Assembly (NCBI GenBank): GCA_905221605.1
Contig: CAJNDS010000630.1
Location: forward strand, 1 to 45,000
DNA: 45,000 bases
Reading direction: 5' to 3'
Source of the DNA: Symbiodinium natans
Taxonomy: Eukaryota > Sar > Dinophyceae > Suessiales > Symbiodiniaceae
Shown: positions 1 to 12,178 of the stretch, piece after piece
How the letters are laid out: each line of letters opens with the position of its first letter
Position numbering within the stretch: position 1 is the stretch's first letter
Position numbers and translations under genes: made by a program
Notes under the pieces: model-generated
Seen by the model: only the letters and a program-made list of their open reading frames with translations
What the model was told of the DNA's origin: nothing
The model's database searches: none

Positions 1-1532
1 TGTTTTGTTTGACGCGTGCTCGATGGGCGGCGGAAGCTAGAGCCAATTGCCGACGACCGTTGCCGGAGTTTGAGCCTGAATATGCCGATGATGCCTTCTC
101 TGGAGGTGACGCTGCGGATGTCTTGGAGGCTTTCCGTCAGGAATTGAAGTTGGCCGAGGCATATGGCATGCGTTTCGACCTGTCAAAGTGTACATTGCAT
201 TTGTTGGCGGGCGACGGCTTTAGGGGGGATATTTCGGGATTTCAGGCCCTCGGGGTTCGTGTTGTAGCTGGCACAGATGTGGTCGTGCTCAAGGCGCCGG
301 TGACGGGGTCAGATGCCTTTCTCGAGGAGTTTCGACAAAACAAACAACTCGAGTTGGAAAGATTGTATTCTTGTTTGGAGGACTTACCCCAGCGTCACGT
401 TGCGTTGCATTTGCTGCGACTCACTGCATCGTTTGGGCGCGTGCAATACTTGTGTCGGGTTGCACCTAGAACGTTCTTGCAACCTTTGCTCGATTATTGT
501 CATGATCGTATACGAGTTGTTGTTGAAAGTATCCTTGGGGAATCGTTGACGCGTGATCAGTGGTTGCAGGTGCGGTTACCGATTCGTTTGGGAGGACTTG
601 GAATTGGGACCGGACGTGTTGAGCAAGGCATGCATGTTGTGCAACTTGCTGATCTTACGTATCTCACCTCTCGGCGGGCGACAAGGGAAGCTGCGCTCGG
701 AATGTTGCCGGGAGAGCATGTGGCTTCTAGATCGTTTGAAAGCGCAGCCGTCCTTCATTTGGAGCCGTTCGTGGGTCCCCATAGTGGTACTATCAAAGAT
801 GCGACTGTTAGTTTGCCCTCACGCGATCTTTTGGCATTCTTGCATGAGAAGACGCAGGAGGTTCTGTTGCAACAATCGGATGTCCTCAATCAGGCGCGTT
901 TACGCGCCTTTGCAGCTCCATGGGCAGATGGATGGTTGCGTGCGACCCCAAGTATGGCGGCGGATTCTCTTCTTCAGAGTGAGGTGTTGCGAGATGCCGT
1001 GCGCTTGCGATTGGGTATGCCTATCTTTGATGGAGGTGGATGCGCGATGTGCACACAAGCGTGCGATGATCGTGGACACCATTGTCTAGCGTGTATGGCA
1101 TCGGGACACAAGCAATTGATGCACAACACATTGCGTAACACTGTGTATCGATATGCAGAGTTGGCAGGTACCCGACCTAACTTGGAACCCATTGGATTAT
1201 TACCATCTGATCCACATTTTCGTCCCGCAGATGTCTTGATTATGACGACTCCTTCTATCGTCGCGTCTTCTTGGCGACAATTCCCACGATTAGCATTCGA
1301 TTTTGCTATTGTATCTCCATTCCTTGCTACGAACTTGGCTACTTCAGCGAGTGTGGAGCTTTCAGCGGCAAATTCGTATGCTAAGCGTAAATTCGCTTTG
1401 AAGGATTGTGGGAAACGGTGCGAAGCCATGAATGTGGGGTATGAGCCGATCGTTTTCGAAGTTACGGGGGGCTTGGCCTTGGAAGGACAACGCCACTTGC
1501 AGATGATTTGTGAGGCGATTGATACGAAATAG
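1..1532 (+). pseudogene. R2-type non-LTR retrotransposon, RT and endonuclease end (5' end outside window)
   Basis: This is the C-terminal half of a reverse transcriptase with a restriction-like endonuclease, the arrangement of R2-clade retrotransposons that copy RNA into a nicked chromosomal target. The frame is open through the left edge, so the start is cut by the window. RT motif C is YADDAFSGG near residue 25, followed by FDLSKCTLHLLAG and a thumb-like region. A Cys/His knuckle (CAMC, then GHHCLAC) lies near residue 345, followed by the endonuclease signature RPADVLI, FDFAIVSP and YAKRKF (about residues 405-475). The frame ends in TAG at 1530 with no internal stop over 507 codons, so this part is young or maintained. 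It is listed as a pseudogene only because half the element is not visible; an intact element continuing left of the window is possible. Confidence 0.85.
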
Positions 1533-2300
1533 GGATTACAGAAGGGTCGTTCCCAATGCACGTTGCGCATTCGCATCTCGATTGATTTGCAAAGAGGATT
1601 GCATCTCGCGTTTCAGAAGCAACGCCGGGCGTGTATGCAGATTTGTGGTGGTAGTCCGGCATGCGAGATTCATGATAGGATCTATGGGTCGTAGATGCGA
1701 TGGCTTGTTGTCAGGATGATCCCCTTTTGCGCAGGATTATCGCCTATTGAATGAGCCTGATCCCTTTTATGTAGGATTATTGCCGATTGAATGAGCCAAG
1801 ATTTGATTGAGTTGGCTGAATCTGTGGCCATTTGTTGGGGTCTCGGTTTGCTTGTGATCGTGACGCGAGTCTCCAAGTTCTTTTCTAATTCGGGGTGGTG
1901 GTGGGCGTTTGAATGCATGGAAGAGAATTTGAGGACTCGTGTGGATGGTGTTTTGTGGTCATCCGAGACGCTGGTTAATTCTTTTGGGATGTGGTCGAGC
2001 ATCAAGTCTCTCTCCGTCCATTGCGAGGCTACAGCAGTCTCTCTTCATTATTTTCGTCTCTATGGGAGAACTCATACTTAATTGGTGCTATATGATGAGA
2101 GAAGTGAACGGTGAATCCAATAAATTGGATTCATTTTGGAATGAATTAATTGGCACTTTTCGAGTATAAATCTTGCGTGCCAGAAGGGGGAATTTCGAAT
2201 AGAAGACTCGAAGTTCTCTTAATCTTTGGTATTACTTCTAATTGGTACTTTTGGGCGTAGAAGTCGCTTGCACTGGTTTCACCAATTATGAATCAATCGA
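1533..2300 (+). mobile_element. 3' untranslated tail of the first retrotransposon copy
   Basis: There is no credible ORF here. The segment at 2240-2271 (attggtacttttgggcgtag onward) is the reverse complement of near-copies at 5547-5578 and 5619-5645, which lie downstream of the minus-strand element at 6182-9378. The shared position and matching strand relative to the endonuclease ORF point to a conserved 3' UTR motif, possibly one recognised by the RT. A weaker related segment is near 2079-2110. Confidence 0.5.
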
Positions 2301-3543
2301 GAAGTATGCATGACCGTAACATGGCAAAGACCGCAATTTGTGGATTCGTGGGGATGGTATTTGTGTTCCGAGATGTTGATTATTATGATAATTCTTTCTG
2401 GATGTGGTCGAGCATAAATTTCTTTTCGTCCATTGGGAGGCTATGAAAATCCCTTTTGATCATAGGATATATGATTCGTTGATATTTTTGGGAAATATAT
2501 CTCGTGTTTCGTGGATTGCACATATCATCAAAAAAATGAAATATTTCAAGGCAAATCCCCCCCTTCGATGATTATTATAATTTCTCAATATAGATATCGC
2601 CTCTAGAAGCATTATAATGATTAGAGAGATCATTCTTAATTATCAAGCACATATTCGATCGATAATGATTTGTTGGAGCTTCATAAATTCACATCAATAT
2701 ATCATATTTAAGAAAAGAAATAGAATCTTCGATACGATATCAAATCAATAATGACCAATATAATCTTCTCATAAAATGATGTTGTATTTAGCCTGCATAA
2801 ATACGGAATTAAAGATATTATTCCCGAATTTCTTTTATAAATTGATAATTGCCTTTCCAAATGTTATATTCTTCAATGATGCCGGAGGCTTCTACTTCGG
2901 TGCAAGAGACGCATATTCCTAAAATTTTTGTTTACATGAATCCCCCATAGAGATTCATAATAAAAATTGAATGAGAGATAAAAATTGAATGAGAGACTTC
3001 TGCCCCCACAACAGACTTATATTCTTCCCATTCGGGAGCCGCAGACAAGTCCAACGAAACCAAAGGCCCCATACACTCCTATAGGAAAAGACCCGTCACC
3101 ACCCCGAATTACGGGAATGTACGGAGCCCAAACAACAGACGTACCAAAGCGGCTCCAGAACTTATCAATTTGCAGCGCGCCGGCGCCGCAGCCAGTCAAG
3201 CGAAATCATCGCATGAGAATATCAGGCATCTATTTACAAATCTGTTCAGCGTCGGCCAGCAGCAAAGCTACCTCGCAGAGGCGAAGTGCAACCTCGCAAA
3301 AGAAAGGCCTAGGAGCACAATTTAGTATGTTCACTCCAAGCACAAGTGCAAGAAAATTTCAAGGGACTCAGCATCCTGAAGACTCCCCGTCTGTATCTTA
3401 CGTTGTGCATTCAAAGCACCGTGGAGCCCTCGTTGCAGATCAAAAGACAAGCTTGCCAAGCAATCATTCCTTGACATTCCATGCCGTCGTTTCAATTACG
3501 TATCAACCTTCTCACAAAGACCTGCTCGATTCCCCCAAAACTC
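2301..3543. other. AT-rich spacer with eroded retrotransposon tail
   Basis: AT-rich sequence rich in ttatt and attat. No convincing gene is seen. A 193-codon plus-strand frame at 2985-3566 is open but has no recognisable features and runs antisense to element remains. Bases about 3425-3470 resemble 6118-6165 (both contain tcgttgca(a/g)atcaaa), so this is probably the 3' flank of the broken minus-strand element. Confidence 0.4.
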
Positions 3544-5135
3544 TCAAATACAATAGGCCAAATTAGTTGATATATAACGCTTCCCAATATTATTACGACC
3601 ACGTTTTCGTTCTGCGTAGCTCGTAGCCACACTCAGCGGCTCATTCGCCGCTTGTGCCAGTACTGATGGGAGCACCGGAGATGTAACAGCAATATCGAGA
3701 GCAAGCCTAGGGAATTTCTTCCACGAATTCGGTTTCATACTAGGGGGCGCCATGAGCAAAGGTCGGAGCTGCGGATCTTCGTCCCATGGATTCCAAGACA
3801 AGTCTCAAGCCAGCCATTTCAGTATATCTATGAATCGTATTATGGAGAGAATTATGAATCCCATATTTATTCCCTTGTCTCATAAAATCCATAATATGAT
3901 GCCCAAGATGATCAAGAAGTTGATGGCAATATATGCATCCCAAAGCTTCCCCGAAAATAGATATTCCCAATCATATATTGAAAACATCCGAAAATGCAAT
4001 ATTAGAGAATACCAAATCATGGGTGAGTGAAGGAGTGGCATAAAGCCATGCCCCTGCTCCGGGAGCGGCGACAGCTCGAAGCCGCGCTTGGTGGGCCACA
4101 CAACTCCCTTAGAGAAGATCTTGGTGGACGGTCTCGTATAATTGTTGCAACTTGGCAGCTTGATCGATGGATTGAGAAGGGTTGCAAAAATCTTCCTGAT
4201 CAGTCGGAAAGAAACCACTAAGGTGGTGTCGGGCAGCATCTTCGAAATCTCTAAGAATTGAAGGAATATATCCTGGCACCAACCGATTGTTTTGGGGCAT
4301 GACTCCGATGTTGCGCCATGAGGTAGGCCAAATCAGCGATATGGAAGATCCGTATGCCAGTCTCATATCGTGAACTCAACAACCCCAAGCCCCCCCATTT
4401 GATTGGCAATCTAGCTTGAAGCCATTGACTCGCCGACAAGGGTTGCCCTACAAGGGTTCAAGCAATTCTTGTTGCAAACGGTGGTGCAATTCGAGGAGGC
4501 TAGAGATACATTCCCGAGGCGCGGTACGAATCCAATATTGAATCCATCCAAAAGAGAGAGATTGCTGGAGGATATGGAAAGAAAGCAATATATTTTATGG
4601 GATAATTGAGTAATAATCTCAACCAATTCCTGAATCTCATTGGTTTTAACAACCATGAACGATTCCAAGAATATGTGGGAGCCCATGATGGGGGTCTTCA
4701 GGACAACAAGATCGCAACCAGTGATAATATTGACACCCAAAGATTGACACCCAAAGCCTGGAACTCTGAAAAATCCCCACGAAATTGCTCACCAGCAAGG
4801 AGATGCAGAGTATACTTAGAATACTCAAATTCGAACCCGTACTTAGAAGAGAGGATGATTTCCTGCTTGAAAGCGGCCCTATCATCAATTGATATTTCCG
4901 AAATTATATCAGAGATATATTCAATCGAAATATATTCCCCCCCTTCCATCCCCCCCCCCCTTATATGCCCTCTTTCACCCCCCTTACACCTCTTGCCCCC
5001 CCCTTGCACCCCAATTACACCCCCCCTACACCCTAAAACCCCCCCTTGCACCCCCGTTTGAAAGGCTCTCATTGTCGTCCAAAGACGAATTATGATTTGA
5101 AGATATGGAGGTAAAAAAAAACACGATCCTAACAA
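3544..5135 (-). pseudogene. Degenerate R2-type retrotransposon copy
   Basis: Six overlapping minus-strand frames each match a successive part of the same protein seen at 1-1532 and 6182-9378. In order they are a FDLSKCTLHLLAG-like segment (about 4800), the ALGVNIITGCDLV segment (about 4730), a thumb segment (4251-4439), a Cys/His knuckle CIYC...GHHIMDF (about 3920), and an endonuclease signature LALDIAVTSP with YAERKR (about 3600-3700). The frame changes at least five times and stops separate the pieces, so it is dead. The N-terminal and RT palm regions are missing. The 5' side is cut by a cytosine-rich tract at 4937-5062. Confidence 0.85.
4937..5062. repeat. C-rich low-complexity tract (CCCCCTTRCACC type)
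   Basis: Irregular repeats of runs of C with ttacacc, ttgcacc and ctacacc. The tract sits at the 5' break of the degenerate retrotransposon. It resembles a very diverged CCCTAAA-type array and has no coding potential. Confidence 0.7.
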
Positions 5136-6181
5136 ATCTTATCTGGGAGAAATAATGAGCCGAAGCTTATCGGGGAACTAAAAACATGGAAATAAAAATG
5201 AACATAATAAATCCGAAATCCTGATCCGGGGGATACCGAAAATTCCAGGAATTTTCAGATTCGGCGATTTCCCAAAGTTCTAGTAATTTCCAAGAAAAAA
5301 ATCTTGAAAATCCTGGGAAATTTCGGGATCCCCCTATAAGGCCCCATGAGTAGCCAAAAGGAACATAAGAGGAAGGGGGGGCATCCGGCAGCCGCAGAGC
5401 CATAAACGCGGCCGGAGCCCGTAACCTATTATGGGTGAACTTGTAGAATTCAGAAAATCTAACATGCTATGATTTGAGTCCGAGATTTTGGATATATAGA
5501 ATTACGAATCTAAGTAATGTATCGTCAATAGATTCAAAATCTTCGATGCAAGAGACTTCTGCTCCCAAAAGCACCAATTAAGAAATGAAATGAATTTATG
5601 TTCAGAATATCTTCCACAGGAGGCTTCTGCTCCCAAAAGCGTCAATGAAGACAAGAAATATCTATAAAAGATACTTTCGATAGAAGACACAGAGGGAAAG
5701 ACGTGGGAAGCCAAGTCCCGGCGGCGTGCATTAAAAAGCCCACCACCACCCCCAATTCCCGGCGGGACTCAGCTTCCCCATCGAAGGCAGACGAGAACAC
5801 AAAGGATCGAAAATAGCTCGCCGAACGTGAAACATTCAAAGTTGGCACAGATACATCACCAACCGCTCCTCGATTGAGGAACGTTCAGACTCAGCGCCCA
5901 ATCAGAACATATTATCGGCCTCTCATGAGGATGTTTCCTGCGGAGGGGTCATCCTGGCGAGTCGCGCACAATTCCAAGGTATCCCTGGAACGTCCGAAAA
6001 GGATGCTCATCGGGTATGCTCCTTTCAAGTGAAACGTCACAAGGTGCACATGTGAAGAAAGGTCTCCACATCATCAGGGTCGCATATGTGCCCGCACTGG
6101 AGCGTGCGATGAGCCTGAATTGCCGCCTGCAAGCCTCGTTGCAAATCAAAGCTCAATCGTCCAAGGCATTCACGTAGTGAA
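5136..6181 (-). mobile_element. 3' flank / untranslated tail of the 6.2-9.4 kb retrotransposon
   Basis: No gene is supported. Two copies of a 27-32 base motif containing cttctgctcccaaaagc lie at 5547-5578 and 5619-5645. They match, reversed, the tail of the plus-strand copy at 2240-2271. The short frames here read only through this non-coding tail. Confidence 0.5.
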
Positions 6182-9100
6182 TCACCCCCCCCTTCTCTTG
6201 TGGCGCTGGTCGACCAAAGAACAAATGCTACTCAAGAGCGCATACCCTCCTTTTTCGAGCCCTCCCGTGCTCTCGAATACGAGGGGTTCATATCCAAGAT
6301 TCGTAGCATTGCATCTACTAGCCAGGAGTTGATTCTGCCGTTTCCGTTCCGCATATCTCGTGGCACTAACTACTTCAGCTTGGGTAGAGTCAGCCATTGA
6401 AGCCTGTTGATATGGGGATGTGACGGCAACATCGACGGCTATGCGAGGGAACTTGCGCCAAGAATTCTGCCGAACTCCAGGCGGAACAACCAATAGTGTG
6501 TCAGCAAGTCGTGCCTGGGGATCATCAGACAAAAGTCCTGTGGGTTCCAATTTCGGCTGGAGGCCAGCCAAATTCGCGTAACGATAGATCGTGTTTCTCA
6601 AAGAGTTGTGAATACCGTATTTACTTCCTTGTCGGAGACATCCAAGGATGTGATGACCATACTCATCCATAGCTTGGCCGCAGAACGAACAAGCGACTCC
6701 CTCAGCAAAGAACGATACCCCCAGCCGCAGACCTACAATATCAGAAAATGCAGCATTCGAGAAAATCGTATCTTTTGTTGAAGAAGGAATGATCTGAACC
6801 CATGCGGACGCCCCTTGGGCAGCAACTCCACGAAGGCGGATCTGAGTCCCCAACGTCCCTGTACTCACTAACTCATGGTGCAATTGTTGATAGAAAGCAT
6901 CCATCATAATCTTCTGATCTAGCTTCCGTTCAGAGTCCCGAATCTCGTCACGAAACGAAGGAAAGAGAGGCGAGATGTGTTCGATGCAAGTGTGTTCGTC
7001 GTGTTAGTTCATACGAGCATCGTACCAAGGAAGGAGGCGTCGAACATGTTCGAGGACTTGTCTCCGAGAGACGAGAAATGAGAGATCAGCAATATGAAGC
7101 ACCCGCATCTCCTTTTCATATCGCGAAGACAAAAGTCCCAAACCACCTCTCTTTGCGGGCAAGCGAGCTTGGGCCCACTGAGCTTCAGTCAGCGTAGTTC
7201 CGAGGATATCCTCGAGACAAGTTCGTTGGAGATTGCTATGGAGTTCCAATAGCCTGTAGAGGAATCGACGTGGAGCAGTGCGCGTCCAATATTGAATTTT
7301 TCCATACGAGAGGCATTGTTGAAAGAGATGAAATGCCACATGCTTTTTTGGAACTCCCGCAACTCTCGTTCCTTGCCCAGCAAGCAAGAATCAAGGAATT
7401 CCTCTGTCCCATGGACGGGCGTTTTGAGTATGACCAAATCAGCTCCAGTAACAACCCGGACTCCCAACGCTTGAAATTCGGAAATATCTCCCCGGAAGGC
7501 CTCGCCGGCGAGAAGATACAGAGTGCATTTACTCAAGTCGAAATGGAGGCCGAAAGACGTAGCTAAGTGGAGCTCAGCTTTGAAGGCCGCCAGAACATCC
7601 CGAAGATCGCCCCCACTGTAGGCATCATCCGCAAATTCCACTTCGAATTCAGGAGCCGGCCTACCGGAATTGGCGCGAGCCTGTTCCGAGAACCGTTTTC
7701 TAGTCAAACAAAACATAGGTCCCATAAGGGGGCATCCCTGCTGCCCACGATGTGAAGCTTCCAAAGATTGGGCATATGTCAAGTGACTGCTGGTTCCATA
7801 ACAGAAGTGTGCGAATCGGGCTGAAGCGGGAGCGTGGTCGCGACAATCTCGCAAGAATTCTTGTGGTTTCAACTCATTGAATGCATTACGGACATCTTTT
7901 TGCAAGAGGACAACATTGTTGTTCTGAAGATTTCGGGTCACCCATGCTCTAGCAGCATGAACCATGACATCGGCACCTGCCTTCGTGAGGGCAAGTTGTT
8001 GAGCCCCGAGTCGCTCGCGGATACCCCTACGATCCAAAGCAAGTGTGGCCTTGAAGACGACTTTTCGCCAAGTCAATCCCAACACTATGGGCCTGGCATC
8101 AGAATCCAACGAAATAGGATTTCCGGCAAGATCTTTCTTACCTATCCCAACCAAACGTCCTCCTCCAAGGAAGGGACGAAGATAAGTGGGAATATTACCG
8201 TCAGCCAAAAGTTGGACGAACGCCTGAATTACCTTAGAACCAGGTTCTTGGTCAGATTCGAAGCCCATGATATCCCGTAAAAAGTCCCCCCGAATTCCAT
8301 CGGGCCCTGGACCAGCTCCACGGCGTCCACTAAAAATGACCTCGCGTATGACTTCCAAGGGTATTTCAGGAGGAGGACCGATCCCCTCATCGGAGATTGG
8401 CTCACCCACGGCAGGTGGGAATTTAGCAAGGAGCTTACTACGCACCTGTGGGTTCTCCGCAGCAAGGCCAGGCGATGTCAAGCGATTAGCGGCTTCTCCC
8501 ACTCGTCCTAAAGAAACTAGTCGCTCAACCTCTCGTTGGAGTTGTTCTTCAGATTGGGCCCCGCGGCGAGCTTTGTTCCTACGCTGACCAGCTTCGAGAG
8601 CTTCCTTCCATAAACCTATTCGATCGCCCATTTTCCATCGAACAACCAAGGAGTGAGTGAAATGATACGCTTGAGCGGGCCGTTGGCCTCTAGTGGATTG
8701 TCTTAGCACACACTTCCCAAACATGAAGAACTCAATCCAAGCACCACGGCAAGCCTGTTTCTCCACACAATCAGATTGGGTGTCCCATGCATCACTTCGA
8801 TTAGTCTGCACCACTCGACTCAATAATTTTCCATATTCCTCTCGTATCAAAGGTACCAGGGAGAGAGGCAAGAACTCCTTCGTGAGCACGTTGCATAAGA
8901 AGACGTCTTGAAGAGTGGGGAGTTGAGAAACGTCGCAACTGTCTCGTCCTCTTACAACCAGGGGAGCCGAACAAGATAATTGCTTACCTCGACATCTAGG
9001 GTGCACATCGTCGCGGATTTTTTGGGACAAACTCAAGCCGCAGTGCCTACACCTTTTCAACACGTGCGCAGTCAACCATGCATCCGACGGTAAACCTGGC

Positions 9101-9378
9101 AATTCGGCAGCCAAATGAAGGTCAACGTGAGCCCGCAAAGCCTGCTGAGATGAAAACCCAATCCCGACCCGACCCTGAGCGCGCGAACACGCGTGCACAG
9201 GACACCATATGCCTTCACTAGATGTGCTCGGATGCCCTGGCTCCTGTTGCTCACGTAAAAGCTCCGCAGCCGTAACATCTTCTCCGAAAAGTGTGGCTAA
9301 TTGAGCATCAACCAGTGTCAGACTATCCCTGGGAAGCAAAATATCCCTGCCCATCGAGACATCCTCATCGACCTCCAT
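6182..9378 (-). pseudogene. Nearly full-length R2-type retrotransposon ORF with frameshifts
   Basis: This copy has the whole expected domain order. An acidic N-terminus starts at the ATG at 9378 (MEVDEDVSMG). A C2H2 zinc-finger region follows (CPVHAC, then ALRAHVDLH, then CRHCG with HPRC). Next come the RT motifs KDVRNAFNEL (A), QGCPLMGPMFCL (B) and FADDAYSGG (C), the thumb, a Cys/His knuckle CSFC...GHHILGC, and the endonuclease signature RLADTLLV, AVDVAVTSP and YAERKR. The frame shifts near 7370 and again between about 7004 and 6907, so no full protein can be made. The minus frame stays open upstream to 10155, but that extension is hydrophobic and compositionally unlike the family; I infer it is 5' UTR or flanking DNA and chose the 9378 start. 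Confidence 0.88.
8761..8949 (-). repeat. Left arm of an apparently perfect 189-base inverted repeat
   Basis: The reverse complement of this segment reads identically to 10246-10434 wherever I compared it, and both arms have the same length. It lies inside the N-terminal coding part of the retrotransposon ORF, just after the zinc-finger region (peptide RDSCDVSQLPTLQDVF). Confidence 0.9.
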
Positions 9379-10245
9379 GGCGCACGACTCGCCCAGAGGA
9401 CGTTTCCAAGAAATGCTACCCTCGTGTCCATGTCCAGGGAACCAAGGGTAAGCCCATAAAAGACAAGCCCACAACAGTCGTCCGACAACGCCAGTTGACT
9501 TCCAAAGCCCACCTCCAACTAGAACAAAAGTGAGAATTCGACACCATTGAAGGGGCAAATGACAATCGATGATCCTGAGCATGATAGCGATCCCCAAGAA
9601 TCCATATTCCCTTCCACGACCCCAACGAAGGATCCAATAACAGATAATAAAGTGTCCGAATCGTCGGTAGAGAGAATCAAGGCAAGATAAACACCTACCC
9701 CAACATCCCCCCAAGTACGCAAGGCAACCTCCCATCCGCAGATGACTACTCATTGGAGACTGCCGACTGCCGACAATCGCCGCTGCACAAGATCGTACAT
9801 GTTGGAGATAGAAAAGGCTCGCGGCACTAACCCATCCAATCCTATGTGAGGACCGACATTCCCGTTGATATCTTTGAATGCGAGGAGCAAGTCCATCAGC
9901 AGCCTGATGAATTGACCCCCACACTCCAGCATATCCCACGAGGAAGATTCCCAGAAGGACCCGATGTGCGTTCCGTCTTTGGAACCCAACCAACCGAAGC
10001 CCTCTGAATCTCCGATTTTTACGACTAGTTCTACCGGCAGCATGTTCTGTCAGTGTCCAAGCCCGAATCATGTCAAATCCCAGCAAAGCCAATCCCACCA
10101 AACCGCAAGCAAGACCCAAAAGAACCAGCGGTGGGGGGGGGTCGCACCCTTCCATGTAGCCGGTCGTAGCACCGGCTGCTCGCTAGCAGTGTCGGCGCCC
10201 CATGGCTCACGACTGGTCCCAGGACACTCTTTTCGAACCCTCTCT

Positions 10246-10434
10246 GGACGAGACAGTTGCGACGTTTCTCAACTCCCCACTCTTCAAGACGTCTTCTTAT
10301 GCAACGTGCTCACGAAGGAGTTCTTGCCTCTCTCCCTGGTACCTTTGATACGAGAGGAATATGGAAAATTATTGAGTCGAGTGGTGCAGACTAATCGAAG
10401 TGATGCATGGGACACCCAATCTGATTGTGTGGAG
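10246..10434 (+). repeat. Right arm of the inverted repeat: retrotransposon N-terminal fragment
   Basis: This is a plus-strand copy of 8761-8949 encoding the same peptide. Homology stops abruptly at both ends. The fragment is then followed by unrelated AT-rich sequence and an endonuclease tail fragment. Confidence 0.9.
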
Positions 10435-10503
10435 TATAATAGATTCATATTTCGATCAAATAGATGTGTGTTCCAAAAAGCACAATGCATTACGAAATCT
10501 TCA

Positions 10504-10624
10504 GTATGTGGCTTCGAGCTACACGGAACGAAAATGTGGCCATAATGATATTGGGGAGCGTTGGGAATCAATTAATTTGGATTATAAGCCTATTATATTT
10601 GAGAATTTTGGGGGGATCGAATAG
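10504..10624 (+). pseudogene. Retrotransposon endonuclease C-terminal fragment
   Basis: Encodes SSYTERKCGHNDIG, then LDYKPIIFENFGG and a stop. This corresponds to the last 40 residues of the endonuclease domain in the other copies (YAERKR to EPLVFESTGG). Nothing of the rest of the element is attached except the 189-base N-terminal piece, so it is a deletion remnant or a patchwork. Confidence 0.75.
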
Positions 10625-11080
10625 GGAGGCATGATTCTTCTGCCCAATCGATGATATGGATTATCAAAGAGAAATTATTTGGCCAATTTAATTTTTAATT
10701 TGTAATGAAGGCTCCACAGTGCTTTGAACATATAATAAAAGATAGAGGTGGGGAGTCTTCAAGATATTAAATTCCTTGAAGTTTTCTTACACTTAATATA
10801 AGTCTCTTTCATTTCTCTCATAAATCTTTTTATGAATTTCTATCAGAAATTCATATGAAATAGTATTTTTAGGAATATATATCTCTTACTCCGAAAATAT
10901 ATAGAAAATCTTCGAATTAGGCGTATCATATTAGATAATTTCGTAACCAGTATGGTCTCTCCAGAATCCATTTTTTTTAGATATGCCGAGACTCTTTGTT
11001 TTTAGATATAGTCGTATATAACGGCAAATTTGGCGCGAGAATTTAAAAATCTATTCGTGATCTCTAGGGAATTTAACACT
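10625..11080. other. AT-rich sequence, no gene seen
   Basis: Rich in A and T with no ORF of note; it probably belongs to a retrotransposon tail. Nothing else is recognisable. Confidence 0.5.
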
Positions 11081-12178
11081 TAGTATTAGAACCGCCGTCC
11101 CGGGAGCCGGCTGGATTTTCATTAATTTGTAGAATAAGCTTCGTATTGGAACCGCCGTCCCAGTAGAAAATGTTGGTACCTTCTCTACCGTCAAGGGAAT
11201 GGTGAAGGCTAAGTAGAGATGAACTGGAACCTTATGTCCAAGTATAAATCCTGAATCAATCCTTTCAGAATCAAGTATGTGGTTGGATGCTCTTCTTCGG
11301 GCAGGTCTCTACACGTAAGATGGAAACGCTCACACAGCAGATGAGGATGGGTCCCGGTAGCTTACACTGATCTCAGCAAGGTGAAAGACTCTAACAAGAA
11401 ATGTAAGAATGTTGAGGCTGTTAACCAGTTAAAGTAGGTGGAAGTAATAACGACCTATTTACAGCAAGCAAAAGGGCTACAGAAGCACTCCTTTTTACTT
11501 GAGCCAAACATGGTCCGTAGATGCTCGCCTTGACTTCTCGTCTTCTTGGGGGACGATTTCATTGTATGACGGTTCCTCGTCTTCTCGGGGGACGATTTCA
11601 TTGTCTGACGGTTTCTCGATGTTTCTCGTCTTCTTGGGGGACGATTTCATTGTATGATGGTTTATCGTGTTCTTGGGGAGACGATTTCATTGTATGATGG
11701 TTTCTCGATATTTCTCGTCTTTTCGTTGATTTGTAGTACAAGCTTAGTACTGGAACCGCCGTCCCCGTGAGCCGGCTGGAGTTTCGTTGATTTGTGGTAC
11801 AAGCTTAGTACTGGAACCGCCGTCCCCGTGAGCCGGCGGGATTGTCATTGATTTGGAGCACAAGCTTAGTACTGGAACCGCCGTCCCTGTGAGCCGGCGG
11901 GATTTTCATTGTTTTGTAGTACAAGCTTAGTACTGGAACCACCTTCCCCGTGAGCCGGCTGGATTTTCGTTGAATTAACAAGCTTAGTACTGGAACCGCC
12001 GTCCCCGTGAGCCGGCGGGATTTTCGTTGATTTGTAATACAAGCTTAGTACTGGAACCGCCGTTCCCGTGAGCCGACGGGATTTTCGTTGATTTGTACTA
12101 CAAGCTTAATACTGGAACCGCCGTCCCTGCGAGCCGGCTGGATTTTCGCTGATTTGTAGCACAAGCTTAGTACTGGTG
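11081..12178 (+). repeat. Tandem repeats: about 62-base units flanking about 50-base units
   Basis: A unit of roughly 62 bases with core ctggaaccgccgtccccgtg followed by agccggc and a gatttgta segment occurs twice near 11081-11163 and about eight times from 11735 to 12176. Copies differ by point changes and small indels; the one near 11970 has lost part of its spacer. Between them, 11537-11725 holds four copies of a second unit with core gggacgatttcattgtatga and tctcgtctt. A unique segment separates the parts (11165-11530). No reading frame is shared between units. Confidence 0.9.

Noticed and set aside
4937-5062. A CRISPR-like or satellite array
   Set aside because: Units are irregular in length and sequence and there are no spacers of uniform size. 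It is a low-complexity C-rich tract.
9379-10155. N-terminal 260-residue hydrophobic extension of the retrotransposon protein
   Set aside because: The composition is unlike the family and no domain is visible. The ATG at 9378 begins an acidic N-terminus before the zinc finger and is the better start.
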